Shown one piece after another: positions 52,064 to 62,219 of a DNA stretch of 64,000 nt. The stretch is from Rhodoferax antarcticus ANT.BR. GTDB lineage: Bacteria; Pseudomonadota; Gammaproteobacteria; Burkholderiales; Burkholderiaceae_C. Position 1 is the first letter of the stretch. Each line of letters starts with the position of its first letter. The position numbers were made by a program, and so were the translations under genes. Where the stretch lies: positions 1 to 64,000 of the forward strand of contig NZ_MSYM01000006.1 of assembly GCF_001938565.1 (NCBI RefSeq), read 5' to 3'. The notes under the pieces were generated by a model. It was not told the DNA's origin, did not search any database, and saw nothing but the letters and a program-made list of their open reading frames with translations.

Positions 52064-53761
52064 TTACATTTTTTGCGGGGCACTCACGCCCAGCACCGCC
52101 AAACCATTTTGCAATACCTGCGCGGTAGCCGCGACCAGCGCCAGCCGCGCCAGCTTGACCGCTTGATCATCCACCAGAATGCGCTCGGCATCGTAGTAAC
52201 TGTGATAGCAGGCAGCAAGTTCACGCAGATAAAAGGTCACATCATGCGGTGCAAAACCCTCGGCGGCTGCACTCAGCATGGCGGGGTATTTTGCCAGCAG
52301 CAGCATCAGCGCCTGGGCTTGCGGACTGGTCAGCGGGGTCAAATCGACTTGGGCCAGAGAGGCCACGTCGCCCGCCCACGCGGCCAGCACCGAGCAGATC
52401 CGCGCATGGGCGTACTGCACGTAGTACACCGGGTTGTCGTTGTTTTTGGCCACCGCCAGATCGACATCAAAGGTGTATTCGGTATCGGGCTTGCGACTCA
52501 ATAGAAAGAACCGCACCGCGTCTTTGCTGGTCCACTCGATCAGGTCGCGCAGCGTCACATAACTACCAGCGCGTTTGCCGATCTTGACTTCTTCCCCGCC
52601 TTTGACCACCCGCACCATGGTGTGCAGCACATAGTCGGGAAAGCCCTGCGGAATACCCACGTTGGCGCCCTGCAGGCCAGCGCGCACCCGGGCGATGGTG
52701 CCGTGGTGATCGGTGCCCTGGATGTTGATCACCTTGCTGAAACCACGCTCCCACTTGGCAATGTGGTAAGCCACATCGGGCACAAAGTAGGTGTAGCTGC
52801 CGTCGCGCTTGCGCATGACGCGGTCTTTGTCGTCGCCGTAGTCGGTAGATTTGAGCCACAGCGCGCCGTCCAGCGCGTAGGTTTTACCGGCTTCGATCAA
52901 ACGCGCAACCGTCGCCTCAACCCGGCCAGAGGTGTACAGGCTGCTCTCAAGATAGTAGTTATCAAACTTGACCGCAAAGGCCGACAAGTCCAGATCCTGC
53001 TCGTGGCGCAGGTAAGCCACAGCAAACTGGCGGATGCTGTCGAGATCAGCCGGGTCCCCTGAAGCGGTGAACGCACGGTCATCAGACTTGACGGTTTTGC
53101 TGGTCAAAAAATCAGCGGCAATGTCGGCGATGTAGTCACCGTTGTAAAAATTCTTGGCTAGGGGGTTGTCTGGGTCGATCGGCCAGCAGGCGTCGCCCGG
53201 CTTGAAACCCTGCACCCGCAACTGGGTGCTGGTGGCCAGGGTACCAATCTGCACACCCGCATCGTTGTAATAAAACTCGCGGTAAACGTCCCAGCCCTGT
53301 GTGGCAAACAGGTTACAGATGGCGTCCCCCAGCGCTGCCTGGCGGCCGTGGCCCACATGCAGCGGACCCGTGGGGTTGGCAGAGACAAACTCGACCAGCA
53401 TGCGTTTGCCGTTGGCGGCCTGCTGGCCATAACAGGACTGCTGCACCAGCACTTCAAGCACGACCTGCTGTTTGGCAGCGGGCTTGAGTTTGATGTTGAT
53501 GAAGCCCGGACCAGCAATGTCGAGTGCCTCTACCCAGGTCTGGTAGGGCAAAGTCGCTTGCAGGGCGGCGCAAAGCTTCTCGGCCAGTTGGCGCGGGTTC
53601 ATTTTGAGCGGCTTGGCCAGTTGCATCGCGGCAGTGGTGGCGAGGTCACCGTGCGCAGCGACTTTGGGCGACTCAAAAGCCGCTTTTTCGCCAGCACCCG
53701 GCAGTAAATCTTCCAGCGCTGCGCGCAGGGCTTCTAACAATTCGGTTTTTACGGTGAGCAT
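52064..53761 (-). CDS. argS: Arginyl-tRNA synthetase
   Basis: A 565-residue class I synthetase: an N-terminal Arg-tRNA binding domain (about 1-110), the HIGH motif as HVGH (135-138) in [15 protein letters not shown], the catalytic Rossmann fold, [10 protein letters not shown] in place of KMSKR, and a C-terminal helical anticodon-binding domain ([20 protein letters not shown]). It charges tRNA-Arg in the cytoplasm. It is the first gene of the operon running to rpoN. Confidence 0.97.
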   Translation of the reverse strand: MLTVKTELLEALRAALEDLLPGAGEKAAFESPKVAAHGDLATTAAMQLAKPLKMNPRQLAEKLCAALQATLPYQTWVEALDIAGPGFINIKLKPAAKQQVVLEVLVQQSCYGQQAANGKRMLVEFVSANPTGPLHVGHGRQAALGDAICNLFATQGWDVYREFYYNDAGVQIGTLATSTQLRVQGFKPGDACWPIDPDNPLAKNFYNGDYIADIAADFLTSKTVKSDDRAFTASGDPADLDSIRQFAVAYLRHEQDLDLSAFAVKFDNYYLESSLYTSGRVEATVARLIEAGKTYALDGALWLKSTDYGDDKDRVMRKRDGSYTYFVPDVAYHIAKWERGFSKVINIQGTDHHGTIARVRAGLQGANVGIPQGFPDYVLHTMVRVVKGGEEVKIGKRAGSYVTLRDLIEWTSKDAVRFFLLSRKPDTEYTFDVDLAVAKNNDNPVYYVQYAHARICSVLAAWAGDVASLAQVDLTPLTSPQAQALMLLLAKYPAMLSAAAEGFAPHDVTFYLRELAACYHSYYDAERILVDDQAVKLARLALVAATAQVLQNGLAVLGVSAPQKM

Positions 53762-53851
53762 CGGCTGATTTTAGGGGGGCAGCTTTGGCACCAGAAATCT
53801 GCCCTCCAATGCGGCGCGTAACCTGGACTCGCCTAGCGCTGCGGCAGCGCC

Positions 53852-54775
53852 TTAACGAGGCTCATGCCAGAAACCCATCTCGGCAAACTGCTGCTTGAGG
53901 TAGTCAATCCATAAGCGCAGGCGCAGCGGCAGGTGCTTGCGCTGGGGAAACACCGCGTAGATACCGTTGGCAGGCGCAGCGAATGGCTCCAGCACCGGCA
54001 CCAGCAAACCGGCCGCCACTTCGGCCTGCACCTCCCAGGTGCTGCGCCAGGCAATGCCGTAGCCTGCCAGGCACCAGTCAAACAACACCTCGCCGTCGGA
54101 GCAGCTCAAGGGGCCACCGGGCTTGAGGTGCACCAGCTCTATGCCCGCAGGCTGGTGCAGCGAAAACGCCCAACCGCGCGTTTGCGAGGCATCGCTGGAC
54201 AGCGTCAGGCAGTCAAAGCGCACCAAGTCTTGCGGGGTTTTTGGTGCGCCGTGGCGCTTCAGGTAGCTGGGTGCCGCCACGCACAGGCGCCGGTTGTCAG
54301 CCAGGCGCACACTTACCAGACTGGAATCGGGCATCTCGCCTACCCGTACTGCGCAATCAAAGCCTTCAGCAGCCAGGTCGACGACACGGTCACTCAGGCT
54401 AAGCGAGATGGTCACGTCCGGGTGTAATTCGCGAAACCGGGGCACCAGTGGCGCCACATGCCGCCGCCCAAATCCCGCCGGTGCCGTTAAAGCCAGATGC
54501 CCGGTGGCCTTGACACCGCCGACAGACACGCTGGCCTCTGCGCTGGCCAACTCAGCCAGCAGGCGTTGGCAGTCTTCCAGAAACGCACTGCCTTCCTGGG
54601 TAAGCGTGACATGCCGGGTGGTGCGCACCAGCAGTTTGACGCCTAGACGTTCTTCCAGCGCATTTAGCCTGCGCCCGATGATGGCGGGGGCCAGCCCTTC
54701 GGCCTTGGCCGCCGCTGTCAGGCCGCCACGGTGGGCCACAGCGACAAAGGTTTCGAGTTGCTTGAGTTTGCTCAT
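53852..54775 (-). CDS. LysR-family transcriptional regulator
   Basis: A 307-residue regulator with the LysR winged HTH at the N-terminus (LETFVAVAHRGGLTAAAKAEGLAPAIIGRRLNALEERLGVKLL) and a periplasmic-binding-protein-like effector domain. It follows the CaiB-type CoA-transferase gene by 9 bases on the same strand, so the two are co-transcribed. The target and effector are not evident. Confidence 0.92.
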   Translation of the reverse strand: MSKLKQLETFVAVAHRGGLTAAAKAEGLAPAIIGRRLNALEERLGVKLLVRTTRHVTLTQEGSAFLEDCQRLLAELASAEASVSVGGVKATGHLALTAPAGFGRRHVAPLVPRFRELHPDVTISLSLSDRVVDLAAEGFDCAVRVGEMPDSSLVSVRLADNRRLCVAAPSYLKRHGAPKTPQDLVRFDCLTLSSDASQTRGWAFSLHQPAGIELVHLKPGGPLSCSDGEVLFDWCLAGYGIAWRSTWEVQAEVAAGLLVPVLEPFAAPANGIYAVFPQRKHLPLRLRLWIDYLKQQFAEMGFWHEPR

Positions 54776-54784
54776 GGTGCGCTA

Positions 54785-56041
54785 TCAGCCGATCGCACCC
54801 GCCGCGCGCAGCGACTGCACCCGCTTGGCGTCCAGACCGAGCCCAAGCAGCAGTTCCTGGGTGTGCGCACCGAGCGTGGGCGGGCTCAGGCGCACACCCA
54901 GCCGCTGGCCGCCCATAGTGAAGGGAAACAGGGCGGCCTGGGTGGTTTGCCCGGCGCGCTCACCATCGGGCAAGGTAATGTCGGCCAGGCCACCGGTCGC
55001 CAACAAGTGTTCGTCGTCAAACAGCTCTTCGGGTTTACGGATCGGGGCGTAGGGCAACTTGTTCGCGGCCATTAGCTGGACGATTTGCGCGGCGGTGTAG
55101 CGCGCCAGCCGCTCACGCAGGATCGGCAGCAGCGTGGGGCGCTCGCGCACCCGGTCATTGTTGGAGGCGTACTTACCATCCGCTTTCAGGTCAGCCAGCT
55201 CAAACACGGCGCAAAACGTGGCCCACTGTGCATCGCTCACCGCCGAGATAAAAATCTGCTCGCCATCGCCTGCGGTAAACACGTCGTACACGCCCCAGGG
55301 CGAAATTCGCGCGGGCATGGGGGCTGCTGCCTGGCCGGTCATGGCGTACTGCAACATGTGCTGGCCGACCAGAAACACATTGTTTTCAAATAACGCGCTT
55401 TGCACCTCTTGGCCACGCCCGGTGATACCACGCTGGATCAGCGCCCCCAGCGCACCAATGGCACCAAACATACCGCCCATGATGTCGTTGACGCTGCTGC
55501 CCGCGCGCAGTGGGTCGCCAGGGCGCCCGGTCATGTAGGCCAGGCCACCCATCATTTGCACCACCTCGTCCAGCGCGGTGCGGTGTTCATACGGGCCGGG
55601 CAGAAAACCCTTGTGACTGACGTAAATGATTTTGGGGTTGGCCTGCGACAGCGCCGCGTAGTCCAGCCCGTACTTGGCCATGGTGCCGGGCTTGAAGTTC
55701 TCCAGCACCACATCGGCACTCAAGGCCAACTGGCGCGCCACGGCGGCACCCTCGGGATGGTGCAGATTGATGGCGATGCTTTTCTTGTTGCGGTTGAACA
55801 TCGGAAAGAAACCCGCACCCGCACCCAGCAAATGCCGCGTGCGGTCACCCTCGATGGGTTCGACCTTGATCACCTCGGCCCCCATGTCGGCCAGCACCAT
55901 GCCACAGGTGGGGCCCATCACCATGTGGGTGAACTCCACCACACGCAAACCTTGCAGGGGTAAAGGTGGCGTTGCCGGGGTGGGTGGCAGGCTGCTGGGT
56001 AATGGGTCGGGTGAAGGACTAGAGACAGAGCTGTGGGTCAT
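54785..56041 (-). CDS. CaiB/BaiF family CoA-transferase
   Basis: A 418-residue class III CoA-transferase: LRVVEFTHMVMGPTCGMVLADMGAEVIKVEP, the catalytic Asp region DVVLENFKPGTMAKYGLDYAAL, and a C-terminal DDEHLLATGGLADI. Members transfer CoA between carboxylic acids (formyl, carnitine, bile or aromatic acids). The donor/acceptor pair is unknown. It is divergent from malate synthase G, with a 223-base intergenic region. Confidence 0.9.
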   Translation of the reverse strand: MTHSSVSSPSPDPLPSSLPPTPATPPLPLQGLRVVEFTHMVMGPTCGMVLADMGAEVIKVEPIEGDRTRHLLGAGAGFFPMFNRNKKSIAINLHHPEGAAVARQLALSADVVLENFKPGTMAKYGLDYAALSQANPKIIYVSHKGFLPGPYEHRTALDEVVQMMGGLAYMTGRPGDPLRAGSSVNDIMGGMFGAIGALGALIQRGITGRGQEVQSALFENNVFLVGQHMLQYAMTGQAAAPMPARISPWGVYDVFTAGDGEQIFISAVSDAQWATFCAVFELADLKADGKYASNNDRVRERPTLLPILRERLARYTAAQIVQLMAANKLPYAPIRKPEELFDDEHLLATGGLADITLPDGERAGQTTQAALFPFTMGGQRLGVRLSPPTLGAHTQELLLGLGLDAKRVQSLRAAGAIG

Positions 56042-56153
56042 GGTGCGTCCGGCAAATCAGCGGCAACTTGCCGTACTGCCCATTATTTCGCAGTGCGTCG
56101 CCCTTGTGCTGGATTACCGTTATTTTTGTCACAACTGCGTACCGACGTTTCGT

Positions 56154-56183
56154 TTGAATGCGGGCAGCGCCTCACTCTAAAAT
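56154..56183 (+). promoter_or_regulatory. Candidate sigma-70 promoter for malate synthase G
   Basis: TTGAAT, an 18-base spacer, and TAAAAT lie about 80 bases upstream of the glcB start in the divergent caiB-glcB region. The hexamers are near consensus but untested. Confidence 0.35.
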
Positions 56184-56264
56184 CGGCTGCTGCACTGCAA
56201 CATATGCAAGGCAACCTGCACCGTGCGGCCCACCCCCTGAACCTTCAACGCCCAAGGACTGACC

Positions 56265-58478
56265 ATGACCGAACGCATCACCAAAAACCGCCTGCAAGTG
56301 GCCGCCAACTTGTGCCTTTTTCTCGAGACCCAAGTGCTGCCCGGCACCGGCGTTACCCCGGAAAACTTCTGGAAAGGCTTTGACGCCATCGTGGCTGATC
56401 TGGCACCGAAAAACATTGCCTTGCTGGGCGAGCGCGACCGCCTGCAAACCGAGTTGGATACTTGGCACAAAACCAACCCCGGCCCCATCGCCGACATGAA
56501 AGCCTACCGCGCCTTTCTCACAAAGATTGGCTACTTGGTGCCCTCGCCCGCCAACGTGACGATCACCACCTCCAACGTCGACGATGAGCTGGCGCTGCAG
56601 GCGGGCCCGCAACTGGTGGTGCCCATTTTGAATGCACGCTACGCGCTCAATGCCGCTAACGCCCGCTGGGGTTCGCTGTATGACGCGCTCTACGGCACCG
56701 ACGTGATTGCGGAGACCGAAGGCATCGAAAAGGGCAAGGGCTACAACCCAGCGCGTGGCGCCAAGGTCATTGCCTACGCACGCAATGTGCTGGACCAGGC
56801 CGCTCCCCTGGCTACGGGCTCGCACAGAGACGCGACGCTGTACAGCGTGGCGGACGGCCAGTTGGTGGTGAAGCTCAAAAACGGCTCAGTCACCGGGCTG
56901 AAGGATCCTGCGCGGTTTGTCGGCTACCAGGGCGCTCTGGATGCGCCTTCGTCCATCTTGCTGCGCCACAACGGCATCCACATCGACATCCGTATCGACC
57001 GCACCACCGTCATTGGCAAAGACGATGCGCCCGGCATCAGCGACCTGGTGGTTGAAGCCGCACTTTCCACCATTCTCGACCTTGAAGATTCCGTGGCGGT
57101 GGTGGACGCAGAAGACAAGGTTGCAGCGTACGCAAACTGGCTGGGTATCCTGCAAGGCACCCTGACAGAAGAGATGCAAAAAGGTGGCAAAACCTTTACT
57201 CGCGGCCTGAACCCCGACCGCGAGTACACCAGCCCCGGCGGCGGCAAGCTCACGCTGCATGGCCGCTCACTCATGTTTCTGCGCAATGTGGGGCATCTGA
57301 TGACCAACCCCGCCATCCTGTACAGCGCCGAAGACGGAACGCTCAAGGAAATCCCGGAAGGCATTCTGGACGCGGTGGTCACCACGACCATTGCCATGCA
57401 TGATCTCAAGCGCAAGGATGCGCCCGGCATCAAAAACTCACGCAAGGGCTCGGTCTATATCGTCAAGCCCAAAATGCATGGTCCGGCTGAAGTGGCGTTT
57501 GCTGCCGAGCTGTTCAGCCGGGTTGAGGTAATGCTGGCCCTGCCGGAGAACACCGTCAAGCTGGGCATCATGGACGAGGAGCGCCGCACCAGCGTCAACC
57601 TCAAGGCCTGCATCGCCGGCGCGGCCTCACGTGTGGCCTTCATCAACACCGGCTTCCTCGACCGCACCGGCGACGAAATGCATACCGCCATGCAGTCGGG
57701 CGCCATGATGCGCAAGCCGCGGATGAAGAATTCGCAATGGCTGCGCGCCTATGAAATGAGCAACGTGCAGATCGGCCTGGCGTGCGGGCTGCGTGGCCGT
57801 GCCCAGATCGGCAAGGGCATGTGGGCCATGCCCGATCTGATGGCGGACATGATGAAGCAAAAAATCGAACACCCACAGGCGGGCGCCAACACCGCCTGGG
57901 TGCCCTCGCCGACCGCAGCTACCCTGCACGCGTTGCACTATCACCAGGTGGATGTGACGGCTTTGCAAAAGAGCATGGAGACCTTCGTCAACGAGCGGAA
58001 ATCACTGGCGATGGAAGAAAACCTGCTGGATGCCATCCTGCAGATCCCGACTGCGCTCATGCCGTTCTGGACCGAAGCCGAAATTCAGGCGGAACTCGAC
58101 AACAACGCCCAAGGCATTTTGGGCTACGTGGTGCGATGGGTCGACCAGGGCGTGGGCTGCTCCAAGGTGCCCGATATTCACAATGTGGGCCTGATGGAAG
58201 ACCGCGCCACCCTGCGCATCAGCAGCCAGCACATGGCCAACTGGTTGCTGCACGGCGTGGTGACCAAAGCCCAAATCACAGAAACCTTTGAGCGCATGGC
58301 CGGCGTCGTCGATGGCCAGAACGCCGGTGACCCGCTGTACAAACCGATGGCGGGCCACTTCGATACATCGATGGCGTACCAGGCGGCCTGCGATCTGGTC
58401 TTCAAAGGCCTGGTGCAACCCAGCGGCTACACCGAGCCGCTGTTACACGCCTGGCGGCTGAAGGTGAAGGCGGCGTGA
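56265..58478 (+). CDS. glcB: Malate synthase G
   Basis: A 737-residue enzyme, the normal size of the G isoform, condensing glyoxylate and acetyl-CoA to malate. Clear segments: [16 protein letters not shown] near the start, [66 protein letters not shown] (catalytic region), and [23 protein letters not shown] precedes the ATG. It allows growth on glycolate, acetate or two-carbon products; isocitrate lyase is not in the window. Confidence 0.97.
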   Translation: MTERITKNRLQVAANLCLFLETQVLPGTGVTPENFWKGFDAIVADLAPKNIALLGERDRLQTELDTWHKTNPGPIADMKAYRAFLTKIGYLVPSPANVTITTSNVDDELALQAGPQLVVPILNARYALNAANARWGSLYDALYGTDVIAETEGIEKGKGYNPARGAKVIAYARNVLDQAAPLATGSHRDATLYSVADGQLVVKLKNGSVTGLKDPARFVGYQGALDAPSSILLRHNGIHIDIRIDRTTVIGKDDAPGISDLVVEAALSTILDLEDSVAVVDAEDKVAAYANWLGILQGTLTEEMQKGGKTFTRGLNPDREYTSPGGGKLTLHGRSLMFLRNVGHLMTNPAILYSAEDGTLKEIPEGILDAVVTTTIAMHDLKRKDAPGIKNSRKGSVYIVKPKMHGPAEVAFAAELFSRVEVMLALPENTVKLGIMDEERRTSVNLKACIAGAASRVAFINTGFLDRTGDEMHTAMQSGAMMRKPRMKNSQWLRAYEMSNVQIGLACGLRGRAQIGKGMWAMPDLMADMMKQKIEHPQAGANTAWVPSPTAATLHALHYHQVDVTALQKSMETFVNERKSLAMEENLLDAILQIPTALMPFWTEAEIQAELDNNAQGILGYVVRWVDQGVGCSKVPDIHNVGLMEDRATLRISSQHMANWLLHGVVTKAQITETFERMAGVVDGQNAGDPLYKPMAGHFDTSMAYQAACDLVFKGLVQPSGYTEPLLHAWRLKVKAA

Positions 58479-58491
58479 TGCTGCACCGGTT

Positions 58492-58557
58492 AAATACTAT
58501 CTAATCAATAGCTACTAGCACTTGTATTTAAAGGGCTAAGGTCTGATTTGGCATACA
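58492..58557 (+). repeat. Dispersed stem-loop repeat, copy L
   Basis: AATCAATAGCTACTAGCACTT, GTATTT, AAAGGGCTAAGG, TCTGATTTGGCAT. It lies in the 243-base gap after malate synthase G, just upstream of the strong terminator hairpin. The rest of that gap (58595-58721) contains nothing further that I recognise. Confidence 0.8.
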
Positions 58558-58566
58558 AACTTTGTA

Positions 58567-58594
58567 ACAAACGGCACCCATGGGTGCCGTTTGT
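58567..58594 (+). terminator. Rho-independent-type terminator of glcB
   Basis: A perfect 28-base palindrome (14-bp arms, ACAAACGGCACCCA / TGGGTGCCGTTTGT) ending in GTTTT, about 90 bases after the glcB stop. The A/U-flanked stem and the T-run on either side make it likely to work for transcripts in both directions. Confidence 0.85.
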
Positions 58595-58721
58595 TTTGGC
58601 GGCGTGGCACAGGTGGGGATTGGGTACCGGGTCCCCGGTGTACGTTGCCAAACGCTCAGATGCCAGGTTTTCTTGCAGGCCGATACACTCGCCAATCCTC
58701 CACTTTGATAGACCACACGCC

Positions 58722-58946
58722 ATGTCACAAACCACCACACCCCAAACGCCCCCAGCGAGCCTGTGCCCGATTTGCGGCGGTCCCAATCTGTGTGCCATGG
58801 AAATTGGGCGCGTCACCGGCGTCATGCAGGAGCCCTGCTGGTGCACCAAGGTGAAGTTCAGCAAAAACGTGCTTGACCGTATTCCAGCGGAAGCTACCAA
58901 TGCGGCCTGCGTGTGTGCGGCCTGCAGGGCGGCCACCCCTGCGTGA
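58722..58946 (+). CDS. Cysteine-rich CWC family protein
   Basis: A 74-residue protein, started at the ATG at 58722. Cysteine pairs LCPICGGPNLC and EPCWC, plus a terminal CVCAAC, fit the small Cys/Trp/Cys family, which probably binds zinc. Function is unknown. The longer frame from 58548 crosses the terminator and is rejected. Its stop overlaps a tiny downstream frame by GTGA. Confidence 0.85.
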   Translation: MSQTTTPQTPPASLCPICGGPNLCAMEIGRVTGVMQEPCWCTKVKFSKNVLDRIPAEATNAACVCAACRAATPA

Positions 58947-59032
58947 GGTGGCTCGACCGCCTTCCACTGGGTATTTTGGTGGCGCTGGTGTTGCTGGGTG
59001 TGCGTCTGTGGCGGCAGTTCGGCTCGCGCTAA
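58943..59032 (+). CDS. Possible 29-residue single-span membrane protein coupled to the CWC gene
   Basis: A GTG at 58943 overlaps the CWC stop (GTGA) and opens a 29-codon frame. The product starts MRWLDRLPLG, continues with a hydrophobic stretch ILVALVLLGV, and ends in a basic RLWRQFGSR tail: one membrane helix with positive ends. Its size is far below normal gene-finder cut-offs. The overlap and clean membrane-protein character support it; nothing else does. Confidence 0.45.
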   Translation: MRWLDRLPLGILVALVLLGVRLWRQFGSR

Positions 59033-59124
59033 GGTTGGACGTACCTACACACTGCGGCTGGACTCAATCGCTTGGTAACGCCGTCATCCCTGATTTCCCC
59101 GCCTTCTACCCAGAAGCTAAAGAG

Positions 59125-60918
59125 CTAAGCCTCGGGCTTGCCACGCGGATCCATCGCCATACCGGCCCAATCGGCGGGCCCGGTGGTGATGTCCCCCAGG
59201 CCGTCAAGATTGGTCATTTTCCAGGGAGACTCAGAGGTGACGTTTTCAGCCACCGCGTGAAGCATTAGCAGGTCGCGAAAGGCGGGCAAGTCGAAAGACA
59301 GCTGCATTGGTGCCGCATCGTTGCGGAAAATACAGGCTTCCAGAAACGCAATAGCTTCAATATTGGGCCAGAAGCGCACCAGCACGGCCAAGGGTTCGGG
59401 GTAATCCAGCAGTTCGCTGCCCGCCAGATTGAAGGTTGAAAAGTCTGGTACCACCCCATTGAAAAAACGGCTAAAAGCAGCGCGCAGTTCAAGAAAATCG
59501 GTTCTCATACCTTGCGCTTGGTACAGGCCCAGCAAATCAAGATACACCAGCGGGTTGGGCTGCGGACCCTCCATGACCTGCTTGCGCAAGACATTGATGG
59601 CTCGCTCGCTTTGCCCCAGTGAGACAAAAAACTCGGCCTGCTGTCGAATATCCGAGACACCTTCCCCATTCAGTGGGTGGGTGGCGGCAGAGCGGTCTGC
59701 AGGCAACAGGTCCAAAGGTTGGGAGGCGGTGGGCGCTTCGTCAGCAGGCGCTAAGCTGCCCAGGTCGATGTCCAGATTGGTGTCAAGATCCGTGTGCAGA
59801 TCGGTGTCGGCCTGCAACTCAGCTGGCATGCTGGACTCGGTAGCCTCCAGCGCTATCGGTTCTACAGGCTCAAAGGCTTCGCCAAAATCAGACAGCCGCT
59901 GCTCGGACTGACGCGATGCTGGTGGCGCGACCACCAGGGTTTCAGATGCAGCGTCCCTGCCCTGTTGCCACCAGACATCATCGCCTTTATTGGCCACCTG
60001 TTGCCTTCGTAGCACCCAAGTCAGGGCCCCCAGCGTAGCGATCAGCAGCCCACCCAAAAGGTAAAGCCAAGTCATGGGAACACGCTCGGCTTCAGCTTGG
60101 CGCAACTTTGCCTGAAGGTCTACCAGCGTTACCTCGTTTTTTATGGCCAGATCTTTGAGCGCCTTGATGTCAGCTTGCAAAGCTTCCATACGTGCCGCCT
60201 GTAGCGCCACTTCGTCGCTGGGCGCGGAGGCCGCAGCCAAGGCCGGTAGCGCCGCCGAAGCAGGCACCTGCGCCTGGTCAGGCAAAGCTGGCGTCGGATC
60301 GAGCTTCAAGACCGGCTTCGCCAATTCAGGCTCTGGTGGGGCAGGCGGTGGCACCGGAATAACTGCCGGGCGCGGCTTGGGTCGCTTCTTGACTGGCGCA
60401 GCAGGCTTTGGTGCCACGTCAGCCACGTCAGCCACGTCAGCCACGTCAGCCACGTCAGCCTCATCAGTTCGGCCGGCATCGCGCACTGGAGGTTTGGCCG
60501 CTGCCACCGCCGCGGTGGCCACTTGGGGCAGATCAGGTGCCGGGAAATCGGAAAGAAGAACGTACTGGCGTGTGGTCAGCCCTGCACAAGTGGAACGCAA
60601 CATCACGGTCACCACCGGCTCATCCACGGCCGCAGCCGAGCGGATGCGGACCATGCTGACGGAAACCGCGCTGGAAGTCTCCGGTGACACCGTCACTGAA
60701 GCCCTCATACGCTGCGCATCCCCCTGTAAAACTTCAGCCGACAAGCACGACGCATTCACCTCTTCACCAGAGCCGGGCGATACCGGCACAGACACATCAA
60801 GCGAGCGGCCGATCACCGCATTGCCACGCAAGTCCCCAAGCGTCATGGCTTGACCAGTTGAAACAGCACCGGTTAACACGGCCATCAAGGCAACCCAATA
60901 ACTGACTTTGTTCTTCAC
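59125..60918 (-). CDS. FimV/HubP-like polar/pilus-assembly protein
   Basis: 597 residues from a GTG at 60918 with GGAAGAG five bases upstream; an ATG at 60951 is the alternative. A signal peptide (SYWVALMAVLTGAVSTGQA) precedes a FimV N-terminal domain (MTLGDLRGNAVIGRSLDVSVPV). A Pro/Ala/Asp-rich region follows, then a coiled coil (ARMEALQADIKALKDLAIKNEVTLVDLQAKLRQAEAE), one transmembrane helix (WLYLLGGLLIATLGALTWVL), an acidic linker and a C-terminal TPR-like FimV domain (QQAEFFVSLGQSERAINVLRKQV). Relatives organise the cell pole and twitching motility. It lacks an obvious LysM domain. Confidence 0.85.
   Translation of the reverse strand: MKNKVSYWVALMAVLTGAVSTGQAMTLGDLRGNAVIGRSLDVSVPVSPGSGEEVNASCLSAEVLQGDAQRMRASVTVSPETSSAVSVSMVRIRSAAAVDEPVVTVMLRSTCAGLTTRQYVLLSDFPAPDLPQVATAAVAAAKPPVRDAGRTDEADVADVADVADVADVAPKPAAPVKKRPKPRPAVIPVPPPAPPEPELAKPVLKLDPTPALPDQAQVPASAALPALAAASAPSDEVALQAARMEALQADIKALKDLAIKNEVTLVDLQAKLRQAEAERVPMTWLYLLGGLLIATLGALTWVLRRQQVANKGDDVWWQQGRDAASETLVVAPPASRQSEQRLSDFGEAFEPVEPIALEATESSMPAELQADTDLHTDLDTNLDIDLGSLAPADEAPTASQPLDLLPADRSAATHPLNGEGVSDIRQQAEFFVSLGQSERAINVLRKQVMEGPQPNPLVYLDLLGLYQAQGMRTDFLELRAAFSRFFNGVVPDFSTFNLAGSELLDYPEPLAVLVRFWPNIEAIAFLEACIFRNDAAPMQLSFDLPAFRDLLMLHAVAENVTSESPWKMTNLDGLGDITTGPADWAGMAMDPRGKPEA
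60413..60457 (+). repeat. Five perfect 9-bp tandem repeats in the FimV-like gene
   Basis: The unit GCCACGTCA occurs five times in a row. On the coding strand it yields an Ala-Asp-Val repeat in the low-complexity periplasmic region before the coiled coil. Copy-number changes would alter length in frame. Confidence 0.95.
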
Positions 60919-61150
60919 TACAGCTCTTCCATGGTGTGATGATTGACGCATAGGACATGACCCTCTGTCCAGAGCTTTGCGGCCCAACGATCTGTCAAAA
61001 AAACGCACAAATGCAGAAACCACAGCATAACTGTGTGGCCGTCATGTTTCGAGACATTTTGCCCACCCGGTGCGCAACAAAGCAGCAAATCGCTCAGCTT
61101 TGCGCCCCGAGGCAACACTTCGTGGCGGCCGACGGCCTCCCATGAAACAT

Positions 61151-62143
61151 TCAATTAATGCCAGAGGGGCCCGCCCCTGAGTGCACTTCAGCCTGTGCGG
61201 CTTCAAGCGCCTGCACAAACATGGCGGCCACGTCAAATCCGGTTTGATCAAAAATTTCCTGAAAACAAGTTGGGCTGGTGACATTGATCTCGGTGAGGTG
61301 CTCACCAATCACGTCCAGCCCCATCAGCAGCAAGCCCCGCTCGGCCAGCACTGGGCCAATGGCTTGGGCAATCTCGCGGTCTCGCACGGTTAACGGCTGG
61401 GCCACGCCCTTGCCACCGGCAGCCAGGTTGCCACGCACTTCACCCCCCTGCGGAATGCGCGCCAGGCTGTAAGGCACCGGCTGGCCGCCAATCACCAGCA
61501 CCCGCTTGTCGCCCTGGGCGATGGCCGGCAAAAAGGCCTGCACCATCACGGTCTCGGCACCGTTCTTGTTAAGCGTTTCAATGATGGCGCCCAGATTTAG
61601 CCCATCTTCTTTCACACGAAAGATCCCGGTGCCGCCCATGCCATCCAGCGGCTTGAGGATGATGTCTTGGTGCTCGGCGTGAAAACGCCGAATATCCTGT
61701 GCATCACGCGTAACCAGCGTCGGGCCGATGAATTGGGGCCACTCCAGAATCGCCAGCTTCTCCGGATGGTCACGCAGGGCGCGCGGCTTGTTGAAGACGC
61801 GTGCGCCCTCGCGCTCAGCCTGCTCCAGCAGGTGTGTGGCGTAGAAAAACTCGCTGTTAAACGGCGGGTCTTTGCGCATCACCACCGCATCAAATTCTTT
61901 CAACGCAGCGGGGCGCTCATTGGGGGCTTGCTGCTCGGCACTAAACCAGTCTGGGCTTTGGCCGGTGAGCCGGATGTCGCGCACAAAGGCGGTCACTACA
62001 CCGCCGCGCTGCCACATGATGTCTTTGGGCGCGCAAGCACTCAAGGTATGACCGCGCTTTTGTGCCTCGCGCATCATGGAGAAGGTGGTGTCCTTGTAAA
62101 TCTGGAACGATTCGAGCGGGTCGGCAACAAACAATATTTTCAT
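61151..62143 (-). CDS. gshB: Glutathione synthetase
   Basis: 330 residues from the ATG at 62143 (MKILFVADPLESFQIYKDTTF, the normal GshB start); the longer frame to 62254 overlaps BenE. ATP-grasp features: VMRKDPPFNSEFFYATHLLE, FINKP-like VFNKPRALRDHPEKL, LKPLDGMGGTGIFRV, and GLDVIGEHLTEINVTSPTCFQEI. It joins gamma-glutamylcysteine and glycine. gshA is not in the window. Confidence 0.96.
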   Translation of the reverse strand: MKILFVADPLESFQIYKDTTFSMMREAQKRGHTLSACAPKDIMWQRGGVVTAFVRDIRLTGQSPDWFSAEQQAPNERPAALKEFDAVVMRKDPPFNSEFFYATHLLEQAEREGARVFNKPRALRDHPEKLAILEWPQFIGPTLVTRDAQDIRRFHAEHQDIILKPLDGMGGTGIFRVKEDGLNLGAIIETLNKNGAETVMVQAFLPAIAQGDKRVLVIGGQPVPYSLARIPQGGEVRGNLAAGGKGVAQPLTVRDREIAQAIGPVLAERGLLLMGLDVIGEHLTEINVTSPTCFQEIFDQTGFDVAAMFVQALEAAQAEVHSGAGPSGIN

Positions 62144-62219
62144 GGAGTAAATCACTTTATGGGCGGGCCGGATCGGCCGAGTACACAAGACAAGACGACA
62201 CCGCAGCGCGTTGAAAACG

